Below, piece by piece: positions 56,798 through 64,000 of a stretch of DNA of 64,000 bases; the first letter of the stretch is position 1, and every line of letters begins with the position of its first letter. The DNA comes from Flavobacterium sp. I-STPP5a (GTDB taxonomy: Bacteria; Bacteroidota; Bacteroidia; Flavobacteriales; Flavobacteriaceae). The translations under genes and the position numbers were made by a program. The notes beneath the pieces are model-generated. The model saw nothing but the letters and a program-made list of their open reading frames with translations, did no database searches and was not told where the DNA came from. The DNA lies in contig NZ_VHLM01000010.1 of NCBI RefSeq assembly GCF_009764685.1, forward strand, positions 186,001-250,000, in the 5' to 3' direction.

Positions 56798-57796
56798 ATG
56801 AATACAATCACAGCCGCAATAACCGCTGTTGGTGCCTACGTACCTGATTTTGTACTTTCGAACAAAGTATTAGAAACAATGGTTGATACCAATGACGAAT
56901 GGATTACTTCACGTACAGGAATTAAAGAAAGAAGAATACTTAAGGATACCGATAAAGGAACCTCTTTTTTAGCTATAAAAGCTGCTCAAGATTTGATAGC
57001 AAAAGCTAATATTGATCCTCTTGAAATTGATATGGTGATATTGGCCTCAGCTACACCAGATATGCCTGTAGCTTCTACTGGGGTTTATGTAGCCACCCAA
57101 ATAGGTGCTACAAATGCATTTGCATATGACTTGCAAGCTGCTTGCTCTAGTTTTTTATACGGGATGTCTACTGCATCTGCTTACATAGCTTCAGGAAAAT
57201 ATAAAAAAGTACTATTAATAGGTGCTGATAAAATGTCCTCTATTGTAGATTATACAGATAGAGCTACTTGTATCATTTTTGGTGATGGTGCTGGAGCGGT
57301 ACTTTTTGAACCTAATTACGAAGGATTAGGGTTGCAAGATGAGTATTTGCGTAGCGATGGAGTAGGTAGAGATTTCTTGAAGATAGATGCCGGTGGGTCT
57401 ATAACCCCTACATCATTTGAAACAGTTAGAGATAAAAAACACAGTATAGTACAAGATGGTAAAACTGTTTTTAAATACGCAGTAACTAACATGGCCGATG
57501 CTAGTGAATTGATACTAAAAAGGAATAATTTGACCAATACTGATGTTGATTGGTTGGTTCCTCATCAAGCAAATAAACGTATTATTGACGCTACAGCAAG
57601 CAGAATGGAGCTTGAAGACTCTAAAGTACTTGTGAATATTGAGAAATATGGCAATACCACGTCAGCTACCTTACCTTTAGTTTTATATGACTTTGAGCAC
57701 TTGTTAAAAAAAGGGGATAACATAATTTTAGCAGCATTTGGTGGTGGGTTCACTTGGGGATCTATTTATTTAAAATGGGCTTACGATAAAAAATAA
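56798..57796 (+). CDS. fabH: Beta-ketoacyl-ACP synthase III
   Basis: The enzyme starts fatty-acid chains by condensing acetyl-CoA with malonyl-ACP. Catalytic residues are Cys116 (DLQAACSSFLYG), His256 (VPHQANKRI) and an Asn in KYGNTTSATLP. 332 residues is standard. It continues the rpmF cluster and precedes accB by 23 bases. Confidence 0.97.
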   Translation: MNTITAAITAVGAYVPDFVLSNKVLETMVDTNDEWITSRTGIKERRILKDTDKGTSFLAIKAAQDLIAKANIDPLEIDMVILASATPDMPVASTGVYVATQIGATNAFAYDLQAACSSFLYGMSTASAYIASGKYKKVLLIGADKMSSIVDYTDRATCIIFGDGAGAVLFEPNYEGLGLQDEYLRSDGVGRDFLKIDAGGSITPTSFETVRDKKHSIVQDGKTVFKYAVTNMADASELILKRNNLTNTDVDWLVPHQANKRIIDATASRMELEDSKVLVNIEKYGNTTSATLPLVLYDFEHLLKKGDNIILAAFGGGFTWGSIYLKWAYDKK

Positions 57797-57819
57797 ATTT
57801 AAACTAAAAACAAATAATC

Positions 57820-58299
57820 ATGGATTTAAAAGAAATTCAAAATCTAATCAAGTTTGTAGCAAATTCAGGTGTTGCAGAAGTTAAATTAGAAATGGATGAT
57901 GTAAAAATTACCATTAGAACCACTTTAGAAGGAAATGTAACTGAGACTACGTACGTGCAACAAATGCCAGTTCAGGCTGCAATTCCTCAGGCAGTAGCGC
58001 CTCAGCAAATTGCTCCAGTTGCAGCAACTCCAGAAGCAGCAGTTGTAGAAAACGCACATTATATTACTATTAAGTCACCAATTATTGGAACTTTTTATAG
58101 AAAACCATCACCAGACAAACCAATGTTTGTTGAAGTAGGTAAATCAATTGGAAAAGGTGATGTTTTATGTGTAATTGAAGCCATGAAATTATTTAACGAA
58201 ATTGAGTCTGAAGTTTCAGGTAAAATTGTTAAAATATTGGTAGACGATATGTCGCCAGTTGAGTTTGATCAACCGTTATTTTTAGTTGATCCATCATAA
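57820..58299 (+). CDS. accB: Biotin carboxyl carrier protein of acetyl-CoA carboxylase
   Basis: The 159-residue protein carries biotin on Lys123 in the [12 protein letters not shown] motif. It has an N-terminal helical part, an Ala/Pro/Gln-rich flexible linker (about 50-75) and the C-terminal lipoyl-like domain with the thumb-like SPDKP segment. It is followed by accC. Confidence 0.96.
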   Translation: MDLKEIQNLIKFVANSGVAEVKLEMDDVKITIRTTLEGNVTETTYVQQMPVQAAIPQAVAPQQIAPVAATPEAAVVENAHYITIKSPIIGTFYRKPSPDKPMFVEVGKSIGKGDVLCVIEAMKLFNEIESEVSGKIVKILVDDMSPVEFDQPLFLVDPS

Positions 58300-58393
58300 A
58301 GAAATTTTAAACTATAAAATTATTTTTGATATCGAATATTTCGAAAATCAATAGAACTTAGATTTAAAATTTACATTTAAAATTTCAAATAAG

Positions 58394-59740
58394 ATGTTTA
58401 AAAAAATACTAATTGCAAATAGAGGTGAGATTGCATTGCGCGTTATTAGAACGTGTAAAGAAATGGGCATAAAAACAGTTGCAGTATACTCTACTGCTGA
58501 TGCTGATAGTTTGCACGTGAAATTTGCTGACGAAGCGGTTTGCATAGGACCTCCTCCAAGTAATTTATCTTACTTAAAAATGTCAAATATTATTGCAGCT
58601 GCCGAAATTACAAACGCAGATGCAATTCATCCAGGGTATGGTTTTTTATCTGAAAATTCAAAATTTTCAAAGATATGTCAAGAACACGGAATCAAATTCA
58701 TTGGTGCTTCGCCAGAAATGATTGATAGAATGGGTGATAAAGCCTCTGCTAAATCAACTATGATTGAAGCAGGTGTTCCATGTGTTCCAGGTTCAGTTGG
58801 AATTTTAGAATCGTATGAGCAAGCTTTAGGGTTAGCAAGAGAATTTGGATTTCCAGTTATGTTAAAAGCTACTGCCGGTGGTGGTGGAAAAGGAATGCGT
58901 GCCGTTTGGAAAGAAGAAGATTTATTGAAAGCATGGGAAAGTGCTCGTCAAGAGTCGGCTGCAGCTTTTGGTAATGACGGAATGTATCTTGAAAAATTAA
59001 TCGAGGAACCTCGTCACATCGAAATTCAAGTTGTGGGTGATGCTTACGGTAAAGCCTGTCACTTATCTGAAAGAGATTGTTCCGTACAAAGACGTCATCA
59101 AAAACTTACCGAAGAAACTCCTTCGCCTTTCATGACTGACGAATTGCGTCAAGCTATGGGTGCTGCAGCAGTAAAAGCTGCTGAGTTTATCAAGTATGAA
59201 GGTGCTGGAACAGTAGAATTCTTAGTAGATAAGCACCGTAACTTCTACTTTATGGAAATGAATACGCGTATTCAAGTAGAACATCCTATTACTGAGCAAG
59301 TAATTGATTATGATTTGATACGTGAGCAGATCCTTGTTGCTGCTGGTGTTTCTATTTCTGGTAAAAACTATTTACCGCAACTACACGCTATTGAATGTCG
59401 TATTAATGCCGAAGATCCTTATAATGATTTTCGTCCTTCGCCAGGAAAAATTACTACGTTGCACATGCCAGGCGGACATGGTGTACGCTTAGATACACAT
59501 GTGTATTCTGGTTATACAATTCCTCCAAATTACGATTCTATGATTGCAAAACTTATTACTACTGCTCAATCTCGTGAAGAAGCAATTAGTAAAATGAGAA
59601 GAGCATTAGATGAATTTGTAATTGAAGGTATAAAAACTACCATTCCATTCCACAGACAATTGATGGATGATCCACGCTACATTGCAGGAGATTATACTAC
59701 TGCTTTTATGGATACTTTTAAAATGAACGATCCTGAATAA
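58394..59740 (+). CDS. accC: Biotin carboxylase subunit of acetyl-CoA carboxylase
   Basis: The ATP-grasp enzyme carboxylates biotin on Acc[21 protein letters not shown], the ATP-binding glycine loop [12 protein letters not shown], and the catalytic [16 protein letters not shown] motif are present; length of 448 residues is normal. It closes the DUF177-rpmF-fabH-accB-accC cluster and is followed by a terminator. Confidence 0.97.
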   Translation: MFKKILIANRGEIALRVIRTCKEMGIKTVAVYSTADADSLHVKFADEAVCIGPPPSNLSYLKMSNIIAAAEITNADAIHPGYGFLSENSKFSKICQEHGIKFIGASPEMIDRMGDKASAKSTMIEAGVPCVPGSVGILESYEQALGLAREFGFPVMLKATAGGGGKGMRAVWKEEDLLKAWESARQESAAAFGNDGMYLEKLIEEPRHIEIQVVGDAYGKACHLSERDCSVQRRHQKLTEETPSPFMTDELRQAMGAAAVKAAEFIKYEGAGTVEFLVDKHRNFYFMEMNTRIQVEHPITEQVIDYDLIREQILVAAGVSISGKNYLPQLHAIECRINAEDPYNDFRPSPGKITTLHMPGGHGVRLDTHVYSGYTIPPNYDSMIAKLITTAQSREEAISKMRRALDEFVIEGIKTTIPFHRQLMDDPRYIAGDYTTAFMDTFKMNDPE

Positions 59741-59760
59741 GAATCTGTTTAGATCACAAT

Positions 59761-59799
59761 AAAAAATCCCGTCAAATATTTTTTTGACGGGATTTTTTG
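59761..59799. terminator. Bidirectional terminator
   Basis: AAAAAATCCCGTCAAA pairs with TTTGACGGGATTTTTT; it serves accC and the convergent peptidase gene. Confidence 0.9.
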
Positions 59800-59817
59800 A
59801 TTTATTGTTTACCTATT

Positions 59818-61719
59818 TTACAACGTTTCTTTCAGCCATTTGAAAAATTCAGTTTGCCAAACTAAAGCGTTTTGAGGTTTTAAAACCCAGTGATTTTCTT
59901 CGGGGAAGTATAGAAATCTACTTTTTAAACCGCGAAGTTGAGCTGCCTGGAAAGCTTCCTGTCCTTGTCCTATTGGTACACGAAAGTCTTTCCCACCTTG
60001 GATAATTAAAATTGGTTTGTTCCATTTTTCTACTAAATTCATAGGGTTGAATGTGGTATAATTTTTTTGAGCAGTGGTATTGTTCTTCTCCCAATATGCT
60101 CCACCAAAATCCCAGTTGCTAAAGAAAACTTCTTCAGTTGTTCCAAACATGCTTTGAGTATTGTAGACCCCATCGTGGGCGATAAATGTTTTGAAACGGT
60201 TGTTGTGAATTCCTGCTAAATAAAAAACAGAATACCCTCCATAGCTCGCTCCCACACATCCTAATCTAGTATTGTCTACATAATTTTCTTTGGCCACAGC
60301 ATCAATGGCTGATAGGTAATCATCCATAACCTGTCCGCCCCAGTCTTTGCTGATTTCCTCATTCCAAGCCACTCCATGACCCGGCATTCCACGACGATTA
60401 GGAGCTACTACAATATATCCATTTGCGGCCATTAATTGTAAATTCCATCTGTAGGAATAAAATTGTGTCAATGCAGATTGTGGTCCGCCTTGGCAATACA
60501 AGAGTGTTGGATATTTTTTTGAAGCGTCAAAATTAGGAGGAAGTACCACCCAAACTAACATTTTTTTACCATCTGTAGTGGTTACATATCGTTTCTCTGT
60601 TTTGCTTAGCGCCAAAGTGGAGTACGTAGTGGTGTTAACATTCGATAGTTGTTTCCAAGTGTTTTTACTCAAATTATAAGAATATATTTCTGAAGCATGA
60701 TTCATATCGGTGCGTGTCACTAGAATGTTTTCACCAGTTAAACCAATAAGATCATTTACATCAAAATCACCTTCAGTTAGTTGACGAACGGTTATGGCTA
60801 TGCGTGTTGCACCTGGAAAATTCACTTCAAAAAGCTGTTTTGTCCCATCAATTGGGGCTACAAAATAAACTTTCTTTCCATCAGCACTCCACATATAATG
60901 ATCCACTGTGCCATCCCAATTTGCGGTAAGGTTTATTTTTATTCCTTTAAAGAGAACAATGATGTCATTTTTGTCCGCTTCATAGCCATCGCGTTTCATT
61001 TGTAGCCATGTTAAATTTCCGCTTGGTGAGAACTGTGGAGTAGTGTCATAACCTTGGTTTTCTTCGGTTATGTTTGTAGTTTTTTTTGACTCTAGATTGT
61101 ACTCAAAGATATTGGTGTTGGTAGAAATAGCATATTCAGTCCCCGCTTTTTTCTTGCACACGTAATAAATATTTTTGCTGTCTGGCGACCAAATATAATC
61201 TTCGTCACCACCAAAAGGTTTTTGTGGACTATCAAAATTTTCTCCTTCTTGGATGTCAATTCCTAGTGCACCTTCCTTATTTTCTTTAAAAAAAACATGG
61301 TTGTATTTGCCTTCATTCCAAGTGTCCCAATGGCGGTAATTCAATCCATCGTAGATTTGTACCTCTGATTTTTGAAGTTCTGGATAAAAATCTTTTCCGT
61401 GCACTTTTTCAACCTTTACTTCTTCGTGGTACACCACGTATTTCCCATCTGGCGAAATATTTTTGTCTTTCAGAATGTCTTTTGTATCTTTAATTTCAGT
61501 AGGATTTCCACCATCTAAGGGAAGCGCATACATTTTTGATTCCGATTTATTGTCTGAAACAGAAGGCGTGCTTACTTTGTAAATCACATTTTTACCATCT
61601 AAGGAGATTCCTAGTGGGGTTACTCGACCTAGTTTCCAGAGTAATTCTGGAGTCATTGTATTTTGTGCCATTGTGTTTAAACTGATCATTAGTAAGGATA
61701 TAAAAAGTGTTTTTTTCAT
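59818..61719 (-). CDS. Secreted S9-family prolyl oligopeptidase-like peptidase
   Basis: A signal peptide (MKKTLFISLLMISLNTMAQ) precedes a seven-bladed-type propeller with DPP/TolB-like WSPDSKNIYYV and SADGKKVYFV repeats, then the alpha/beta-hydrolase domain. The nucleophile is in GASYGGYSV (Ser near 495), with Asp in GGKDFRVP and His in EENHWVLK. It likely trims peptides in the periplasm or outside the cell. 633 residues is typical for the DPP-V/acylaminoacyl group. Confidence 0.92.
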   Translation of the reverse strand: MKKTLFISLLMISLNTMAQNTMTPELLWKLGRVTPLGISLDGKNVIYKVSTPSVSDNKSESKMYALPLDGGNPTEIKDTKDILKDKNISPDGKYVVYHEEVKVEKVHGKDFYPELQKSEVQIYDGLNYRHWDTWNEGKYNHVFFKENKEGALGIDIQEGENFDSPQKPFGGDEDYIWSPDSKNIYYVCKKKAGTEYAISTNTNIFEYNLESKKTTNITEENQGYDTTPQFSPSGNLTWLQMKRDGYEADKNDIIVLFKGIKINLTANWDGTVDHYMWSADGKKVYFVAPIDGTKQLFEVNFPGATRIAITVRQLTEGDFDVNDLIGLTGENILVTRTDMNHASEIYSYNLSKNTWKQLSNVNTTTYSTLALSKTEKRYVTTTDGKKMLVWVVLPPNFDASKKYPTLLYCQGGPQSALTQFYSYRWNLQLMAANGYIVVAPNRRGMPGHGVAWNEEISKDWGGQVMDDYLSAIDAVAKENYVDNTRLGCVGASYGGYSVFYLAGIHNNRFKTFIAHDGVYNTQSMFGTTEEVFFSNWDFGGAYWEKNNTTAQKNYTTFNPMNLVEKWNKPILIIQGGKDFRVPIGQGQEAFQAAQLRGLKSRFLYFPEENHWVLKPQNALVWQTEFFKWLKETL

Positions 61720-61790
61720 GGGTAAAATTGCTTTTTTAGGATGTTAAAAATAGCTCTTTTTTTCCTATTTTAGTCTTGTAGAGGAAGGTT

Positions 61791-61904
61791 TTTTAGCCCC
61801 GATAGCAGTGGAAATCCTTTCTAGTCTTACACGTATTTCAGGTCGCTGAAATGTGTGTAAGACTAGAAAGATTGCAACGGATAGCGGGATTAGCTCCTAA
61901 AAAG
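61791..61904 (+). repeat. Interspersed hairpin element, copy 3
   Basis: It begins TTTAGCCCCGATAGCAGTGG, has a long perfect central stem (TTTCTAGTCTTACAC and GTGTAAGACTAGAAA around TTTCAGGTCGCTGAAA) and ends GATAGCGGGATTAGCTCC TAAAAA. The ends match copies 1 and 2 but the stem is different. Confidence 0.8.
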
Positions 61905-61930
61905 TATTATTTTTATAAAAAAATTTCGAA

Positions 61931-63043
61931 ATGGACCTGAGTTACTGGGAATTGAAAAACTGGTTTACTAATGTAGATTATACCATTGTAGGAAGTGGTA
62001 TCGTGGGCTTGCATGCTGCTTTGCGCTTGCGCGAAAGATTTCCAGACAGTAAGATTTTAGTTCTTGAAAAAGGTGTTTTGCCACAGGGAGCAAGCACTAA
62101 GAATGCTGGTTTTGCTTGTTTTGGTAGTCTTTCTGAGGTTATAGACGATTTAAGAACACACACAGAGGAAGAAGTTGTTCAATTGATACAGAAAAGATGG
62201 CAAGGACTTCAATTACTGAGAAACAAACTTGGGGATGCTGCCATTGATTTTAAACCTCATGGCGGTTATGAGCTTTTTCTAGACGGAGACCAAGATGTTT
62301 TTCAGGACTGTATGGTGAAACTCCCTTTTGTGAATGATGTTTTAAAACCTTTGTTTAAATCGGATGTTTTTGCAAAAGAAATAGATCGTTTTGGGTTTAA
62401 AGGAATTCATGAATACCTTATTTTTAATCCTTTTGAGGCACAAATTGATACCGGAAAAATGATGCATGCCCTGCTCAAAGAGGCGATAGATAAGAATATT
62501 TTAATCCTAAATACACAAACGGTTACTGATTTTCATGACGATGGAAACCAGGTTACTGTAGCTTTAGGATCGTTTAGTTTTAATACCAAAAAATTGTTTT
62601 TTGCTACCAATGGTTTTGCTCAAAAATTAACAGAAAATGCGGTGCAGCCAGCAAGAGCTCAGGTTGTTATTACAGAGCCGATAGCTGATTTAGACATAAA
62701 AGGAACTTTTCATCTAGACCGAGGTTATTATTATTTTAGGAATATTGACAATAGGATTTTATTAGGTGGCGGCAGAAATCTAGATTTTGCAACAGAAAAC
62801 ACCACTGAATTTGGTCAGACAGAAATTATACAAAAAAAATTGGAACAACTCTTAAAAGAAGTAATTTTACCAAATCATGATTTTAAAATAGCGCATAGCT
62901 GGAGCGGAATCATGGGAATAGGAACAAGTAAGAATCCCATTGTTTCGGCTCTTTCAGACAACGTATATTGCGGTGTGCGTCTAGGAGGGATGGGTGTGGC
63001 AATAGGGAGTTTAATAGGTACAGAATTAGCAGATTTACTATAA
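61931..63043 (+). CDS. FAD-dependent oxidoreductase (DAO family)
   Basis: The 370-residue protein has the FAD site IVGSGIVGLHAALRLRERFP near 19-38, a GASTKNAGFACFGS motif and the C-terminal WSGIMGIGTS with GVRLGGMGVAIGS, all typical of D-amino-acid-oxidase-like flavoenzymes. Substrate is unknown. Its stop overlaps the mtgA start by one base (TAATG), so they are translationally coupled. Confidence 0.88.
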   Translation: MDLSYWELKNWFTNVDYTIVGSGIVGLHAALRLRERFPDSKILVLEKGVLPQGASTKNAGFACFGSLSEVIDDLRTHTEEEVVQLIQKRWQGLQLLRNKLGDAAIDFKPHGGYELFLDGDQDVFQDCMVKLPFVNDVLKPLFKSDVFAKEIDRFGFKGIHEYLIFNPFEAQIDTGKMMHALLKEAIDKNILILNTQTVTDFHDDGNQVTVALGSFSFNTKKLFFATNGFAQKLTENAVQPARAQVVITEPIADLDIKGTFHLDRGYYYFRNIDNRILLGGGRNLDFATENTTEFGQTEIIQKKLEQLLKEVILPNHDFKIAHSWSGIMGIGTSKNPIVSALSDNVYCGVRLGGMGVAIGSLIGTELADLL

Positions 63044-63789
63044 TGGGAACACGAATTACACCAAAAAAATCCAAACAACCCGTCAAAAAAAGCACAAGCT
63101 CTATTGGCAGTAAGATCAGTAGGTTTTTGCTCAAAGTATTACTTTGGTTTTTTGGGCTATCTCTTTTTTTTGTGGTTTTTTTTAAGTTTGTCCCAGTGCC
63201 CTTTACGCCTTTGATGGTTATTAGAGTTTTTGAAAATAAAGTTGCTGGTAAAGAAGTTTTTTTCAGTCACGACTGGGAGCCCATTGAGAATATTTCCATG
63301 AATTTACAAAAAGCAGTTATTGCTAGTGAGGATGGGACGTTCTTGACGCACAATGGTTTTGATTTTGTTGCCATGCAAAAAGCCTTCAAAAATAATGAAC
63401 GGGGTAGGCGTATTAAGGGCGGAAGCACTATCTCACAGCAAACAGCTAAGAATGTATTTTTATGGCAAGGCCGTAGTTATTTACGAAAAGGTTTAGAGGC
63501 GTATTTCACAGTTTTGATTGAACTTATATGGGACAAAGAACGCATCATGGAGGTATACCTGAACAGTATTGAAATGGGTAATGGTGTTTACGGAGCGCAA
63601 GCTGCAGCCGAACACTGGTACCGAAAAGGAGCTTCAAGCTTGACCCCGAAGCAAGCTGCTGGTATAGCTGCCATATTACCTAACCCGCGTAAATACTCAG
63701 CAACAAGTTCCTCAACGTATATTAACAACCGAAAAGCTAAAATTGTTAGGGTTATGAGGACTGTAGGTAAAGTCAATTATCCTAAGTAG
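63043..63789 (+). CDS. mtgA: Monofunctional peptidoglycan glycosyltransferase
   Basis: I choose ATG 63043 (MGTRITPKKSKQPVKK), 248 residues; upstream frame sequence overlaps the oxidoreductase and has no conservation. A single membrane segment (about 29-49) anchors a GT51 domain with the catalytic Glu96 (AVIASEDGTFLTHNGFD) and KGGSTISQQTAKNVFLW, MEVYLNSIEMGNGVYGAQAA. It polymerises lipid II on the outer face of the inner membrane. Confidence 0.94.
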   Translation: MGTRITPKKSKQPVKKSTSSIGSKISRFLLKVLLWFFGLSLFFVVFFKFVPVPFTPLMVIRVFENKVAGKEVFFSHDWEPIENISMNLQKAVIASEDGTFLTHNGFDFVAMQKAFKNNERGRRIKGGSTISQQTAKNVFLWQGRSYLRKGLEAYFTVLIELIWDKERIMEVYLNSIEMGNGVYGAQAAAEHWYRKGASSLTPKQAAGIAAILPNPRKYSATSSSTYINNRKAKIVRVMRTVGKVNYPK

Positions 63790-63904
63790 GTCTTGGGGTT
63801 ATAGAGTAGATTTGTAAAAAAAAATTGTAATAGCTAGTTAGTAGTTATTACAGTTTTTTTGTGTTTTGAAATCAAAAAAACTTTTATATTAAAGTGATAT
63901 GAAG

Positions 63905-63934
63905 CAAAAAAGCCTCACATTGCTGTAAGGCTTA
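63905..63934 (-). terminator. Terminator after the right-edge tRNA-like gene
   Basis: On the minus strand AAGCCT pairs with AGGCTT across a 12-base loop and is followed by T residues, just after the tRNA-like 3' end. Confidence 0.7.
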
Positions 63935-63941
63935 ATTGTAT

Positions 63942-64000
63942 TGGTTGAGAATATCGGATTCGAACCGATTACCTTCCCGAAGGCTTTCGGGACGCTCTAT
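63942..64000 (-). tRNA. 3' part of a tRNA-like gene, isotype not readable
   Basis: On the minus strand the end reads as a T-arm (ATCGG-TTCGAAT-CCGAT) followed by ATTCTCAACCA, preceded by AGAGCG and an arm TCCCG...CGGGA. The would-be anticodon loop is eight bases (AAAGCCTT) rather than seven and lacks the usual leading pyrimidine-T, so either the fold or the gene is unusual. The 5' half lies beyond the window. Confidence 0.5.

Noticed and set aside
62968..63042. Longer N terminus for mtgA
   Set aside because: The extra 25 residues are antiframe sequence of the oxidoreductase gene, rich in Arg and Cys and unlike any MtgA N terminus.

Overview
The window is AT-rich and reads as a chromosome segment of a member of the Bacteroidota, most likely Flavobacterium or a close relative. 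The evidence is the Bacteroidota promoter signature (TTG/TTTG about 17-20 bases upstream of TAnnTTTG) before several genes, start codons without Shine-Dalgarno sequences, and lineage-typical genes: a TPR/HisKA_3 histidine kinase, a LytTR regulator, a DUF3575 remnant, an IPExxxVDY protein, an OmpA protein with thrombospondin type-3 repeats, a type-B sdhCAB operon and mevalonate-type HMG-CoA synthase. I assign the genus from pattern only; no search was run.

Layout. 1-3.9 kb is an accessory stretch on the minus strand: a truncated TPR sensor kinase, two small secreted peptides and a LytTR regulator whose phosphoacceptor Asp is replaced by Glu, followed by a decayed DUF3575 gene. 4-9.5 kb holds glyS, a comF-like gene, a HELAH metalloprotease whose signal-peptide leader is cut off by an in-frame TAG, a lipoprotein and superoxide dismutase. 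9.8-19.5 kb is housekeeping: purF, a PfkB kinase, rnhA, purN, then acpP-fabF-rnc, an IPExxxVDY gene and pyk, and a Bax inhibitor-like protein. 19.7-31.9 kb holds a LolC/E-like permease and rbfA, an AddA/RecB-like helicase-nuclease, kbl, an OmpA porin, an AddB-like nuclease and a small ABC unit. 31.9-46 kb includes a hydrolase, a solitary AbiH phage-defence gene, an AIM24-family protein, an aminopeptidase P, a BNR-repeat protein, the glyoxylate-shunt operon aceBA facing an ScfR/RamB-like regulator, and HMG-CoA synthase. 46-64 kb holds sdhCAB, an omega-amidase-like nitrilase, an Ig-like lipoprotein, methylmalonyl-CoA epimerase, a CAT-anticodon tRNA, ribE, pdxA, the DUF177-rpmF-fabH-accB-accC fatty-acid cluster, an S9 peptidase, a FAD oxidoreductase overlapping mtgA, and the 3' part of a tRNA-like gene.

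How the genes work together. Fatty-acid synthesis is represented twice (acpP-fabF; fabH-accB-accC). Acetate and acyl-CoA use is covered by aceBA with its probable regulator and by sdhCAB. The AddA-like and AddB-like genes probably form one double-strand-break repair enzyme, although kbl and ompA lie between them.

The most unusual feature is in the AddA-like gene at 21570-25316. A complete DUF559 (Vsr-like) endonuclease domain is inserted in frame into the helicase, bordered by GC-rich palindromic sequence. A second copy of that palindrome is inserted in frame at the N terminus of the same protein. Separately, three copies of a hairpin element with conserved ends but unrelated central stems lie between genes at 21.4, 35.1 and 61.8 kb.
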